Assembly: GCA_028688525.1 (NCBI GenBank)
Contig: JAQTYA010000001.1
Span: 25,906 to 89,905 of the forward strand
Source: Methylococcus sp.
GTDB lineage: Bacteria; Pseudomonadota; Gammaproteobacteria; Methylococcales; Methylococcaceae
Direction of reading: 5' to 3'
Length of the DNA: 64,000 nt
Shown: positions 8,756-17,901 of the stretch, in pieces
How positions within the stretch are numbered: position 1 is the stretch's first letter
Layout of the letters: each line of letters begins with the position of its first letter
The notes under the pieces: model-generated
The model's database searches: none
The model's input: the letters and a program-made list of their open reading frames with translations, nothing else
Told to the model about the DNA's origin: nothing
Made by a program: the position numbers and the translations under genes

Positions 8756-10483
8756 ATGAAAAAGCCCGAAAGCGTCGTCTATTGGCTCAAGGACAAGCCG
8801 CCGGCCGCGATTTCCTTATTCGTAAGCCTGCAGCAGCTTTCTTTCCTCGGCGTTTACCTCGTGATCTCGCCTTTGTTCATAATGGCCGAGAACATAGACA
8901 ACGAGTCGTCCCAGGCGTTGATCGCCATGACGCTGCTGGTTTCGGGTATCGGGGTCATGCTGCAGGCCGCAGGAAGATTCGGCATCGGCTCGGGCTATTT
9001 CTGCCCCTTGCAGGTCACTTCGGCTTCTTTCGCGACTATGGAGCTGGCAAGGGTCTCAGGCGGCCTGCCGCTCGCCTTCGGCATGGTCGGTGTAATGGGC
9101 CTCTCGCAGATCGTGTTCGGCGAACTGTTCCGGCGTATGCGCGGTATTTTCTCGGTGCAGCTCGCGGGCGTCGCCGTGACCTTGATCGGCCTGGGTCTCG
9201 GTTACAGGGGCGTGGTGTTGATGGGCGGGATCGATGCGCCCGGCGGGCTGTGGAAACACGATATGGCGATCGGGTTTCTCGCCTTGGCGGTGATGATCGT
9301 GTGCAACGTCTGGACTTCGGGGAGTCTCCGGCTGTTTTCGGCTTTCGCGGGAATCTTCGCCGGTTTCGCCGCCAGTATTCTGGTCGATGGAGTCCGTCCG
9401 GAAGATGCCGCAAGATTTGCCCAGAGCCCCGTCTTCGCTCTGCCAAAGCTACCCGTCTTCGGCTGGGCCTTCGACGCCGGTCTCGTTATTCCCTATGTGG
9501 TCCTTGGCCTGGCGTTTTCCCTGCACGGATTCGGTGCGCTTGCCGCCGCGCAGCGTTTCAACGACGCCGACTGGCGGCATCCGGACATGGCCCAAATCTC
9601 TCACGGCATTCGGGCCGAAGGCGTCTCGAATGTGATTGCGGCTTTGGCCAACAGCCTTCCGCTGACGTCCAGCGGCGGCGCGGTGTCCCTGGCCGCGGCT
9701 ACGGGCTGCACCAGCCGCTACGTCGCCTACTGGCTTGGGGGAGTCATGATATTCATGGCGCTCCTGCCCAAGATCACGCTGTTCTGGTTCGTGCTTCCTG
9801 TACCGGTGATCGGTGCCGCAGCGATTTTTTTGTCGTCTTTTACCCTCTTGACCGGGCTGCAGATGATCGCCGGCCGCCTGCTCGACAACCGCAAGGTGCT
9901 GACGGTGGGCATCGGACTGCTGCTCGGGATCAGCCATGAACCCTTGAAGCACTACTATCGCGATGAATTGCCGGCTTTCCTGGTGCCCGTGACCCAGTCG
10001 AGTGTCGCACTGGGAGTGGCAGGCGCAACCTTGCTATCGGGGCTATTCCGCATCGGCGCGGGTACGCGGCGGAGGCGGTCGTTCGTTCTGCGGGCGTCGC
10101 GGCTGGACGATGTTACCGAATACCTGGAACAGCAGGGGCGCGCCTGGGGGGCTTGCGCAGATACGGTGCGGCGCGCTGAATACGCCATCTGGCAGGCTTT
10201 CGAGATCCTCGACGACCACGAGTTCGTGGAGCGGGACGAGGATGGCAACGGCGTGGTCGAGGTAGAAACCGTGGTCGACGAGTTTACATTCGTGGTCATT
10301 GCCCGTTACCGTGGCGCCTCGATTCCGGTGGCCACGCATGCGCCGACCCATGAGGAGATGCTGGAGTCCGATACGGGCATCGTGCAAATGGCCGGTTATC
10401 TGCTTTATAAATTGGCGGATCGGGTGCGCTCGCGCGAACTCTCGAAGGGCGTGGCAGAATTTCGGCTCACATTCGTTGATTAA
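8756..10483 (+). CDS. NCS2-family permease fused to a degenerate RsbW-like domain
   Basis: Residues 1 to about 435 form a polytopic membrane protein of the nucleobase:cation symporter-2 (xanthine/uracil permease) family. It has CPLQVTSASF, LTSSGGAVSLAAATGCTSRYVAYWLG-type segments and many hydrophobic helices. Residues 440-575 are a soluble tail resembling an RsbW/HATPase fold: RRAEYAIWQAFEILDDHEF sits where the N-box would be. The G1 Asp-Gly motif is replaced by YRGASIP and no glycine-rich G2 loop is seen, so it probably does not bind ATP. The substrate is unknown. It is followed by a STAS protein gene 39 bases downstream, whose product is a natural binding partner for an RsbW fold. Confidence 0.85.
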   Translation: MKKPESVVYWLKDKPPAAISLFVSLQQLSFLGVYLVISPLFIMAENIDNESSQALIAMTLLVSGIGVMLQAAGRFGIGSGYFCPLQVTSASFATMELARVSGGLPLAFGMVGVMGLSQIVFGELFRRMRGIFSVQLAGVAVTLIGLGLGYRGVVLMGGIDAPGGLWKHDMAIGFLALAVMIVCNVWTSGSLRLFSAFAGIFAGFAASILVDGVRPEDAARFAQSPVFALPKLPVFGWAFDAGLVIPYVVLGLAFSLHGFGALAAAQRFNDADWRHPDMAQISHGIRAEGVSNVIAALANSLPLTSSGGAVSLAAATGCTSRYVAYWLGGVMIFMALLPKITLFWFVLPVPVIGAAAIFLSSFTLLTGLQMIAGRLLDNRKVLTVGIGLLLGISHEPLKHYYRDELPAFLVPVTQSSVALGVAGATLLSGLFRIGAGTRRRRSFVLRASRLDDVTEYLEQQGRAWGACADTVRRAEYAIWQAFEILDDHEFVERDEDGNGVVEVETVVDEFTFVVIARYRGASIPVATHAPTHEEMLESDTGIVQMAGYLLYKLADRVRSRELSKGVAEFRLTFVD

Positions 10484-10522
10484 TTCCGATGTATTTCAAT
10501 TCAATTGCCATGGAGCAAATCG

Positions 10523-10849
10523 ATGCTTGATATCACTAATGAAAACCGGGGCGAAGTGCTGATCGCCCATCTGAGCGGTCGCATCGATGCCGCCGCCTCC
10601 CGCGCCTTCGAGGAGCAAGCGTTGGCTTGGCTGGAGGCCGGAACACGCAGCCTGGTGATGGATCTTGCATCGATCAGCTATATCAGCAGCGCGGGTTTGC
10701 GGGTATTTCTGCTGATCGCCAAGAAGCTCAAGGAGGTCGACGGGTCGGTCAAACTTTGCGCATTGAGTCCGGCTGTCAACGACGTCTTCGAGATCAGCGG
10801 CTTCAGCCGGTTGTTTTCGATCTACCCGTCGCTCGATCAGGCACTCTAA
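10523..10849 (+). CDS. STAS-domain anti-sigma factor antagonist
   Basis: The 108-aa single-domain protein has the SpoIIAA/RsbV fold: HLSGRIDAAASRAFEEQ, then SLVMDLASISYISSAGLRVFL. In this family the first Ser of the SSAG loop is phosphorylated by an RsbW-type kinase, and the unphosphorylated form binds the kinase. I chose ATG 10523, preceded by GGAG at 8 bases, over an upstream TTG. Likely partners are the intact kinase at 7416-7898 and/or the degenerate RsbW-like tail of the preceding permease. Next is a periplasmic-binding-protein gene. Confidence 0.9.
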   Translation: MLDITNENRGEVLIAHLSGRIDAAASRAFEEQALAWLEAGTRSLVMDLASISYISSAGLRVFLLIAKKLKEVDGSVKLCALSPAVNDVFEISGFSRLFSIYPSLDQAL

Positions 10850-10880
10850 GCCTGCACTGCGCGCTCGCCCGGCCTTCGGT

Positions 10881-12158
10881 ATGAAGAAGTTTCTTCTTGT
10901 CTTCGCGGTTTTAGCATTACTTGCGGCTATCGGTGGCGCGTGGACCTTCCGCGGACACATTCGGCCGCCCATCAAGATCGGCGTTTTGCATTCGCTGACG
11001 GGTGCCATGGCCATTAGCGAAAAATCGGCCGTAGACGCCGAACTCATGGCCATCGACGAGATCAATGCAGCGGGCGGATTGCTCGGGCGCCGCGTCGAAG
11101 CCGTGGTAGCCGATGGCGCATCGGATTGGGCGACTTTCGCCCGTCAGGCAAGCCGGCTGATTACGGAGGAACAGGTCAGTGCGATCATCGGTTGCTGGAC
11201 TTCGGCCTGCCGGAAGAACGTTAAACCGGTGGTCGAAAAATACAACCATCTACTGATCTATCCCATGGCCTATGAAGGCCTGGAAATCTCCAAGAACATC
11301 ATTTACACGGGCTTAGCGCCGAACCAGCAGATCGTGCCGGCCTTGAAATGGAGCTTAGACAAGCTGGGGCGCCGGGTATTCCTGGTGGGGTCAGATTATG
11401 TATGGCCGCATAGCGTCAATGCCGTTCTTGGCGATTGGATCAAAGGCCTCAACGGTGAAATCGTGGGCGAGGAGTATGTCTTTTTCGGTAGCAGCGACGT
11501 CGCCGGTACGGTTCGGAAAATTGCCGCCGCCCATCCCGATGTAGTCATCAGTACAATCGCCGGCGAGTCAAATCTTGCGTTTTATCGCGTGCTGAGGGAG
11601 TCTGGCGTCCAGGCGAAAGATGTGCCGGTGGTGTCGCTTTCCGTCGGCGAAGAAGAGTTGCGCGATATCCCGGCTCGCGATGCTGCCGGGCACTATTCGG
11701 CCTGGGGCTATTTCCAGGCGGTGAACCGCGAAGAAAATACTGCTTTCGTTCAGCGATTTCGCGAGCGCTACGGCCACGACCGGGTGACGGCGGATTTTTC
11801 CGAAACGGCCTATTTCAGCATTTTACTTTGGGCCGAAGCGGTGCGCGAGGCGGGATCTCCCGATGCCGCGCTGGTCAATGAGTACATGCTCGGGCAGAGC
11901 ATCGACGCGCCGGAAGGCGTGGTGACTGTCGATCCCGCGACGCGCCATACCTGGCGGTCGTTCAATATGGCGCGGATACTGGAAGACGGTCAGATGGAAA
12001 TCGTCTGGTCCACCGACCACCCCATCCGGCCTGTGCCGTACCCCAGAACCCGCAGTCGCAGCGAATGGGATAATTTTCTCAACGCGCTTTACTTGGGCTG
12101 GAACCATAATTGGGCGAATCCCGTTCCGCCCGAAGATAAAAAGGGGCAGCGGCAGTGA
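10881..12158 (+). CDS. UrtA/AmiC-like periplasmic ligand-binding protein, probably membrane-anchored
   Basis: The 425-aa type I periplasmic binding protein resembles urea/short-chain amide binders: IKIGVLHSLTGAMAISEK, EINAAGGLLGR, IIGCWTSACRKNVKPV, YPMAYEGLE, TGLAPNQQIVPA and SNLAFYRVL. The N-terminal hydrophobic stretch (residues 2-22) has no lipobox Cys, so it is either a cleaved signal or an uncleaved anchor. No ABC permease or ATPase genes are nearby. The stop codon overlaps the GTG start of the chemoreceptor-like gene (GTGA), so the two proteins are probably made together. A role as an extracytoplasmic ligand sensor for that protein is more likely than uptake. The ligand is unknown; urea or an amide is a guess from the family. 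Confidence 0.85.
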   Translation: MKKFLLVFAVLALLAAIGGAWTFRGHIRPPIKIGVLHSLTGAMAISEKSAVDAELMAIDEINAAGGLLGRRVEAVVADGASDWATFARQASRLITEEQVSAIIGCWTSACRKNVKPVVEKYNHLLIYPMAYEGLEISKNIIYTGLAPNQQIVPALKWSLDKLGRRVFLVGSDYVWPHSVNAVLGDWIKGLNGEIVGEEYVFFGSSDVAGTVRKIAAAHPDVVISTIAGESNLAFYRVLRESGVQAKDVPVVSLSVGEEELRDIPARDAAGHYSAWGYFQAVNREENTAFVQRFRERYGHDRVTADFSETAYFSILLWAEAVREAGSPDAALVNEYMLGQSIDAPEGVVTVDPATRHTWRSFNMARILEDGQMEIVWSTDHPIRPVPYPRTRSRSEWDNFLNALYLGWNHNWANPVPPEDKKGQRQ

Positions 12159-14179
12159 AACTCGCGGCTTCCAGCAATAGGCACGGGACCATCGTCGGGC
12201 GCTTGCTGCGCTGGTTCCTGATCCTGGCGACGGTACCCAGCGTCGTTCTGACGCTGGTGACCAATTATCTTTCGGCCGATGCGTTGCGCGACCGCGTGCA
12301 GGGCGAGCTGATGTTTATCGCCTTGGCCAAGGCGGAGGACGTCGAAACCTATGCTTTCGAGCGGATCAGGGCGGCAGTCGTACTGCGCAACAACCATTAT
12401 CTGGTTGCGGCCATGCACACGGCGCAAAAATACCAGCGCGAACCGGCGCGCTACGCTAAGGAGCTCCAGGCATTCGACGCGGATGTGCGTCCGGTGCTCG
12501 ATTTCATGACGGAGAATTTGGGCTTCAAGAATCTAATCGTCTTCGATCCGCAGAGCGAAGTCTTGTACCAGGCGCACCCCGTCCAGCAACTAGGGCGCAA
12601 TCTGTACGAGGGTCAGTTGAAAGATTCGGCGCTGGCCAAGGCGGTGCAGCATGCCACGACTTTGCTGGATGCCGAAATCTCCGACTTTGGCGCCTATCCG
12701 GGCAGTATCGTACCGGTGGGGTATGTGGTCACCCCGCTGTTCGACAGCGGGGGGGAACTCATCGCCATCATCGCGCTGCAGCTGGATTCTGACGAGGTTT
12801 TCGCGCCTTTCCTGGATTTCGGCGGCCTCGGCGAATCAGGTCAGACCGTCGTCGGCCTGCTCGACCATAACGAGATTCGCATCGTTTCCCCCCTGAGGCA
12901 TCATCCGGAAAACACGTCTAAGCTGCGTATCCAGATGGGAGACAACTGGGCGCAAGGTATCCAAAAAGCCGTGCTGGGCAATCGCGATTTCGGTGAAATT
13001 CTCGGTATCGGCAAGAGCCGTGTATTGGCGAGCTGGACCTATCTTCCCTCGTTTCGCTGGGGGTTATCGGTGGAGATGGACGTCGACGAGGCGCTGGCGT
13101 TGGTCGACACTCAGCGTTGGGTCAACGGCGGCTTGCTGGCGTTGCTGCTGATACCGACGGCGCTGGCTGCGTTGCTGGTGTCGCGCACCATTTCCCGCCC
13201 CATAGGGGAAGCCATCGCGGCGGCCGAAACGGTGGCGGAAGGCAATCTCACGGCCAGCCTGGATAGCGACCGGGACGACGAAACCGGCAAGCTGCTGCGC
13301 GCTTTGGGGAGGATGACCGCGTATCTCAACTCCTTGGTCGGCCAAGTACAGAAATCGATCATCGAATTGGTATCCACCTCGAACACGTTGACCGCGATGA
13401 ATCGGGCTCAGGAGGAGGATATTTCCGCCTTCGGCGCCACCACGAACCAGATTGCGGCAGCGTCTAGGGAAATCTCCGCAACCTCGGAAGAGTTGCTCCG
13501 CACCATGACCGACGTCACCCGCATGGCCGGAGGGACGGCCGAGTTGGCGAACGCTGGGCGCAACGAACTCGCGGACATGGAGCAGGTGATGCACACTCTG
13601 GCCGAATCGACTGGGTCCATCGCCGATAAGCTCAACGCCATCAGCGCCCGGGCGAATGACATTTCCACGATGACCACCACCATCAAGCGGGTGGCGGAAC
13701 AGACCAATCTGCTGTCACTCAACGCCTCGATCGAAGCCGAGAAGGCCGGGGAATTCGGCCTTGGATTCGCCGTCGTCGCCCGCGAGATCCGCCGCCTGGC
13801 GGACCAGACCGCGGTGGCGACCCTGGATATCGAAACGGTGGTGCGGGAGATGCACGCCGCAGTCTCGGTCGGGGTGATGGAAATGGACAAATTTTCCGAA
13901 CAGGTTCGGCGCGGCGTCGACGAAACCAGCCGGATTGCCCAGCAGTTTTCCCTCATCATCGAGCAAGTCGGGGAACTCACGCCGCGGTTCGACGCTGTGC
14001 ACGAAGGCATGCGTTCGCAGTCCGCCGGCGCGCTCCAGATTCGGGACGCCATGGTAGCCTTGTCGGAGAGCGCTATGCAGTCGGCGCAGGCGCTGGAGGA
14101 AACCAACCGCGCTTCGCAGAAACTGGAAACCGCCATTGCCGAGTTGCGCAAAGAAATCGCCATGTTCCGCCTGTCTTGA
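12155..14179 (+). CDS. Methyl-accepting chemotaxis-like receptor with WspA-type signalling domain
   Basis: The 674-aa protein has a membrane segment (about 16-39), a Cache-like periplasmic sensor (about 40-320), a second membrane segment (about 325-345) with HAMP, and a coiled-coil signalling domain. The hairpin tip reads AEQTNLLSLNASIEAEKAGE, then VAREIRRLADQTAVATLDIE. This departs from classic MCPs and is closer to WspA-like receptors that feed diguanylate cyclase or partner-switch outputs. No CheA, CheW or CheB gene is adjacent. It starts at GTG 12155, overlapping the binding-protein gene by 4 bases. It may transmit the binding protein's signal to the STAS/RsbW proteins or to a Wsp-like pathway elsewhere. 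Confidence 0.88.
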   Translation: MKLAASSNRHGTIVGRLLRWFLILATVPSVVLTLVTNYLSADALRDRVQGELMFIALAKAEDVETYAFERIRAAVVLRNNHYLVAAMHTAQKYQREPARYAKELQAFDADVRPVLDFMTENLGFKNLIVFDPQSEVLYQAHPVQQLGRNLYEGQLKDSALAKAVQHATTLLDAEISDFGAYPGSIVPVGYVVTPLFDSGGELIAIIALQLDSDEVFAPFLDFGGLGESGQTVVGLLDHNEIRIVSPLRHHPENTSKLRIQMGDNWAQGIQKAVLGNRDFGEILGIGKSRVLASWTYLPSFRWGLSVEMDVDEALALVDTQRWVNGGLLALLLIPTALAALLVSRTISRPIGEAIAAAETVAEGNLTASLDSDRDDETGKLLRALGRMTAYLNSLVGQVQKSIIELVSTSNTLTAMNRAQEEDISAFGATTNQIAAASREISATSEELLRTMTDVTRMAGGTAELANAGRNELADMEQVMHTLAESTGSIADKLNAISARANDISTMTTTIKRVAEQTNLLSLNASIEAEKAGEFGLGFAVVAREIRRLADQTAVATLDIETVVREMHAAVSVGVMEMDKFSEQVRRGVDETSRIAQQFSLIIEQVGELTPRFDAVHEGMRSQSAGALQIRDAMVALSESAMQSAQALEETNRASQKLETAIAELRKEIAMFRLS

Positions 14180-14191
14180 GCGCCGAGCCGT

Positions 14192-14221
14192 TTGGATGCC
14201 AAGCGTCAAACGGTGTACACT
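14192..14221 (+). promoter_or_regulatory. Candidate sigma-70 promoter for glyA
   Basis: TTGGAT (14192-14197) and TACACT (14216-14221) are separated by 18 bases and lie about 65 bases before glyA. A 7-bp inverted repeat (CCGTTTG ... CAAACGG) overlaps it and may end the upstream message. Confidence 0.4.
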
Positions 14222-14286
14222 CCCGCGTTCGATTTTGCGCTGCTGTAGTGTGCTTTTTTAACCCAGACGGAGAGGTTTAGGTTCCC

Positions 14287-15543
14287 ATGTTCAGCAAGGG
14301 TATGGAGATTGCCGGATTCGATGATGAGCTCTGGTCTGCGATCCAGGACGAAGAACGCAGGCAGGAAGACCACATTGAGCTGATCGCTTCGGAGAACTAT
14401 GCCAGCCCGCGGGTAATGCAGGCGCAGGGCACCGTCCTGACCAATAAGTACGCGGAAGGCTATCCCGGCAAGCGCTACTACGGCGGCTGCGAATACGTCG
14501 ATGTCGTAGAGGCGCTGGCCATCGAACGCGCTAAACAGCTGTTCGGGGCGGATTATGCCAACGTACAGCCGCATTCGGGCTCCCAGGCCAATGCCGCCGT
14601 CTACATGGCCCTGCTGAATCCGGGCGACACCGTGCTGGGAATGAGCCTCGCCCACGGCGGCCATCTGACCCATGGCGCCAAGGTCAATTTTTCAGGAAAA
14701 ATCTACAACGCCGTTCAGTACGGTTTGGAGCCGGCGACCGGCGAGATCGATTATGCGCAGGTCGAGGCGCTGGCCCGCGAACATCGGCCTAAGATGATCG
14801 TGGCAGGGTTTTCCGCCTATTCCCAGGTCGTCGACTGGCAGCATTTCCGTGCGATTGCCGATGCCGTCGGCGCTTGGCTCATGGTCGACATGGCCCATGT
14901 CGCCGGACTCATCGCCGTCGGCCTGTACCCCACCCCGGTGCAGATCGCCGACGTCACCACCACGACCACCCACAAGACGCTGCGTGGGCCTCGCGGCGGA
15001 TTGATCCTAGCCAAGGCGAATCCGGACGTCGAGAAAAAGCTCAATTCAGTGGTCTTTCCGGGCATTCAGGGCGGTCCGCTGATGCATGTCGTCGCTGCGA
15101 AAGCCGTGGCGCTCAAGGAAGCATTGCAACCGGATTTCAAGCATTACCAGGCCTCCGTCATGGAGAATGCCGATGCAATGGCCAAGACTTTCATCGCTCG
15201 CGGCTACCGCATCGTATCCGGCGGCACTAAAAACCATCTGTTCTTGGTCGATCTGATCGAGAAAGGCATTACAGGAAAGCGGGCGGAAGAAGTCCTGGGG
15301 CAGGCACATATCACCGTCAACAAGAATGCGGTGCCGAACGATCCGCAGTCGCCGTTCGTGACCAGCGGTATTCGGGTGGGAACGCCGGCGGTGACGACCC
15401 GCGGCTTCGGCGCCGAAGAGTGCCGTTTGCTGGCTGGCTGGATGTGTGACGTCATGGACAATTCCGAAGACGAAGCGGTAATCGGGCAGGTCCGGGAAGG
15501 GGTCACCCAGTTGTGCCGGCGTTTTCCGGTCTACGCCAACTAG
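14287..15543 (+). CDS. glyA: Serine hydroxymethyltransferase
   Basis: PLP enzyme that interconverts serine and glycine with transfer of a one-carbon unit to tetrahydrofolate; in methanotrophs it is also central to the serine-cycle reactions. The 418-aa product has [51 protein letters not shown] and the PLP-Lys motif [14 protein letters not shown] (Lys near residue 230). Length and motifs are standard. It begins at ATG 14287 with GGAGAGG somewhat far upstream. nrdR follows, an arrangement frequent in gammaproteobacteria. Confidence 0.97.
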   Translation: MFSKGMEIAGFDDELWSAIQDEERRQEDHIELIASENYASPRVMQAQGTVLTNKYAEGYPGKRYYGGCEYVDVVEALAIERAKQLFGADYANVQPHSGSQANAAVYMALLNPGDTVLGMSLAHGGHLTHGAKVNFSGKIYNAVQYGLEPATGEIDYAQVEALAREHRPKMIVAGFSAYSQVVDWQHFRAIADAVGAWLMVDMAHVAGLIAVGLYPTPVQIADVTTTTTHKTLRGPRGGLILAKANPDVEKKLNSVVFPGIQGGPLMHVVAAKAVALKEALQPDFKHYQASVMENADAMAKTFIARGYRIVSGGTKNHLFLVDLIEKGITGKRAEEVLGQAHITVNKNAVPNDPQSPFVTSGIRVGTPAVTTRGFGAEECRLLAGWMCDVMDNSEDEAVIGQVREGVTQLCRRFPVYAN

Positions 15544-15564
15544 CAGCCTCCGGCCGCGGCTGCT
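15542..15564 (+). terminator. Hairpin just after glyA
   Basis: AGCAGCC (15542-15548) pairs with GGCTGCT (15558-15564) across a 9-base loop directly at the glyA stop. There is no T tract, so it may only attenuate read-through into nrdR. Confidence 0.3.
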
Positions 15565-15579
15565 CCCTGAGTCTCCTCC

Positions 15580-16083
15580 GTGCGGTGTCCTTTTTGCGGT
15601 GCACAAGATACCCGAGTGGTGGATTCCCGCTTATCGCAGGAGGGAGACCAGGTTCGGCGGCGGCGCGAATGCGGCGAATGCCGGGAACGCTTCACGACCT
15701 ATGAGGCGGCCGAACTCAACATGCCGCGGGTTGTGAAATCGGACGGCAGCCGCCAACCCTTCCGCGAAGAAAAACTTCGGGCCGGTATGCTGCGCGCCCT
15801 GGAAAAGCGTCCCGTGCCCAGCGATTTGGTGGAAGCGGCCATCACTCGCATCAAGAAGCGTTTGCTGGCGACAGGCGAGCGGGAAGTGCCATCGCGCCAG
15901 GTCGGCGAGTATGTCATGAACGAATTGAGCCAACTCGACGACGTAGCCTATGTCCGCTTCGCCTCCGTGTACCGCCGCTTCGAAGATGTAAACCAGTTCC
16001 GCGAAGTGATCGACCGTTTGGAACACGAGTTCGAAGCGGACACCGAGTCCCGTGGCCGTCAAGCCGATGCCTTCGATGCCTGA
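15580..16083 (+). CDS. nrdR: Transcriptional repressor NrdR of ribonucleotide reductase genes
   Basis: Zinc-ribbon plus ATP-cone repressor that senses ATP/dATP and binds NrdR boxes upstream of nrd operons. The 167-aa product starts [17 protein letters not shown] and has the second Cys pair in [17 protein letters not shown]. The ATP-cone covers about residues 49-139 ([20 protein letters not shown] ...). It starts at GTG 15580. It stands between glyA and ribD, as in many proteobacteria. No nrd gene is in the window, so its targets lie elsewhere. Confidence 0.96.
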   Translation: MRCPFCGAQDTRVVDSRLSQEGDQVRRRRECGECRERFTTYEAAELNMPRVVKSDGSRQPFREEKLRAGMLRALEKRPVPSDLVEAAITRIKKRLLATGEREVPSRQVGEYVMNELSQLDDVAYVRFASVYRRFEDVNQFREVIDRLEHEFEADTESRGRQADAFDA

Positions 16084-16097
16084 AGCGGAAATGGCGC

Positions 16098-17213
16098 GTG
16101 ATTGAAACGGCTGATTGGAGCGCCGAGGATTTTCGGCACATGGCGCGGGCGCTGCGCTTGGCGGAGCGCGGCGTGTATACCACCGATCCCAATCCTAGAG
16201 TTGGCTGCGTCCTGGTGCGCGAAGGCGAGATCGTCGGCGAGGGCTGGCACCAGAGGGCAGGCGGGCCGCATGCCGAAGTCGTAGCCCTGCGAGGGGCGGG
16301 CGAGCGGGCACGTGGCGCAACCGCCTATGTCACGCTGGAGCCGTGTTCGCATCACGGCCGTACCCCGCCTTGCGCCGAAGGCTTGATCCAGGCTGGGGTG
16401 CGCCGTGTGGTCGCCGCCATGGAGGATCCCAACCCCAGGGTTTCCGGGCGCGGCATGGCGCTACTGGAGCAGGCCGGCATCGCAGTTTCCTGCGGCTTGC
16501 TTGAGCACGATGCAGAGGGCTTGAACCCAGGATTCGTCAAGCGTATGCGTTCGGGCCGGCCCTATGTTCGAAGCAAGTTGGCCATGAGCCTCGACGGGCG
16601 CACTGCGCTTGCTTCGGGCGAAAGCCGTTGGATTACGGGCGATGCGGCGCGGCGCGACGTGCATCGCTTGAGAGCGCGCAGTTCCGCTGTCGTGACCGGC
16701 ATCGGCACCGTGCTGGCCGACGATCCGGCGCTGACCGTGCGGCTGGGAGATGATTTCGAACTGGAGCCGCCGGCGCGGGTAGTGCTGGACAGCCGTCTGC
16801 AGTCATCGCCGCACGCGCAGATATTCCGCCAGCCCGGCCGTGTCCTGGTCATTACCGGGGAGGCGAAGCCTTTGGCGCGGCAACGGCTGGCCGAGGCGGG
16901 CGTAGAAGTGGTCGAGGTGGGCACGGACACCGCGGGGAGGCCAGATCTGGCCGAGGTCGTGAACGCGCTGGGGCGCATGGAGTTCAACGAGGTGCTGTTC
17001 GAGGCCGGGGCAATCTTGAACGGCGCGCTGCTGGCAGCCGGGGCGGTCGACGAATGGATCGTCTACCTTGCGCCTTGCGTCCTGGGCGATGACGGACGCG
17101 GTCTGTTCCGGTTGCCCGGTTTCGCCCGCATGGCCGATCGGCCTGAGCTGGAGATCCAGGATATCCGGCAGGTCGGGAAGGATCTGCGTCTGACGCTCCG
17201 CCAGCTCGCTTGA
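16098..17213 (+). CDS. ribD: Bifunctional riboflavin-specific deaminase/reductase
   Basis: Carries out the second and third steps of riboflavin synthesis from the GTP-derived pyrimidine: deamination, then side-chain reduction. The N-terminal deaminase has the zinc motif GGPHAEVVAL (HAE near residue 57) and PCSHHGRTPPC. The C-terminal reductase starts near residue 150 with RPYVRSKLAMSLDGRTAL and contains DPALTVRL and VLFEAGAILNGALL. Start is GTG 16098, 14 bases after nrdR. It is the first rib gene of the run ribD-ribE-ribBX-ribH. No FMN riboswitch is visible upstream. Confidence 0.96.
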   Translation: MIETADWSAEDFRHMARALRLAERGVYTTDPNPRVGCVLVREGEIVGEGWHQRAGGPHAEVVALRGAGERARGATAYVTLEPCSHHGRTPPCAEGLIQAGVRRVVAAMEDPNPRVSGRGMALLEQAGIAVSCGLLEHDAEGLNPGFVKRMRSGRPYVRSKLAMSLDGRTALASGESRWITGDAARRDVHRLRARSSAVVTGIGTVLADDPALTVRLGDDFELEPPARVVLDSRLQSSPHAQIFRQPGRVLVITGEAKPLARQRLAEAGVEVVEVGTDTAGRPDLAEVVNALGRMEFNEVLFEAGAILNGALLAAGAVDEWIVYLAPCVLGDDGRGLFRLPGFARMADRPELEIQDIRQVGKDLRLTLRQLA

Positions 17214-17241
17214 TATCGCCGGCTTGAGAGATTTTTACAGC

Positions 17242-17901
17242 ATGTTTACAGGCATAATACAGGCGAAGGGCTGGCTCCAGTGCAAGGAGCCGCGGGTCGG
17301 CGATTTCCGTTTGACGGTTGCCACCGGCAAATTGCCGATGGGTGATGTGGCGCTAGGCGATAGCATCGCCGTCAACGGCGTTTGCCTGACCGCGGTCGAA
17401 TTAGGTACCGGCAATTTCTCTGCCGACGTGTCCCGCGAAACGTTGGCGCGGACTACGCTCGGCGAGCTGGCGTCTGGGGCGGCGCTCAACCTCGAATTGG
17501 CGCTGACGCCTTCGACCCGGCTGGGCGGCCACATCGTTAGCGGCCATGTCGACGGTATCGGCATCGTCAGTTCCCGCAGCGAAGACGGCCGGTCGCTGCG
17601 TTTCCGCATCGAGGCGCCCGCGAATCTGGCGAAATACATCGCTGAAAAGGGCTCGGTCTGCGTCGACGGCATTAGTCTTACGGTCAACGGCGTCGACGGC
17701 TCTGCGTTTGAGATCAATATCGTTCCCCATACGCTGGCCGAAACCACGCTGGGCGAGATGCGTGCCGGGGGCCGGGTCAACCTGGAGGTCGACTTGCTGG
17801 CGCGTTATCTGGAACGGATCATGCTGGGCGAGGCTGCGGCGCGTCCGTCCGGCGCTTTGACGCGCGAACTGCTGCGCGACCATGGATTCTGCACGGAATG
17901 A
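17242..17901 (+). CDS. ribE: Riboflavin synthase, alpha subunit
   Basis: Dismutates two molecules of 6,7-dimethyl-8-ribityllumazine to riboflavin. The 219-aa protein has the canonical MFTGIIQ start and two lumazine-binding repeats. The first has [15 protein letters not shown] and the second [29 protein letters not shown] lies between them. I chose ATG 17242 because the family begins MFTGI; an upstream in-frame ATG at 17224 would add six atypical residues. It follows ribD by 28 bases and overlaps the start of ribBX by 4 bases (ATGA). Confidence 0.96.
   Translation: MFTGIIQAKGWLQCKEPRVGDFRLTVATGKLPMGDVALGDSIAVNGVCLTAVELGTGNFSADVSRETLARTTLGELASGAALNLELALTPSTRLGGHIVSGHVDGIGIVSSRSEDGRSLRFRIEAPANLAKYIAEKGSVCVDGISLTVNGVDGSAFEINIVPHTLAETTLGEMRAGGRVNLEVDLLARYLERIMLGEAAARPSGALTRELLRDHGFCTE

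Noticed and set aside
8662-9939. 425-codon open frame on the plus strand
   Set aside because: It overlaps the NCS2 permease in another frame; the translation is Arg-rich and without family motifs.
16000-17250. FMN riboswitch upstream of the rib genes
   Set aside because: ribD follows nrdR by 14 bases and none of the conserved riboswitch segments are present there or before ribE.
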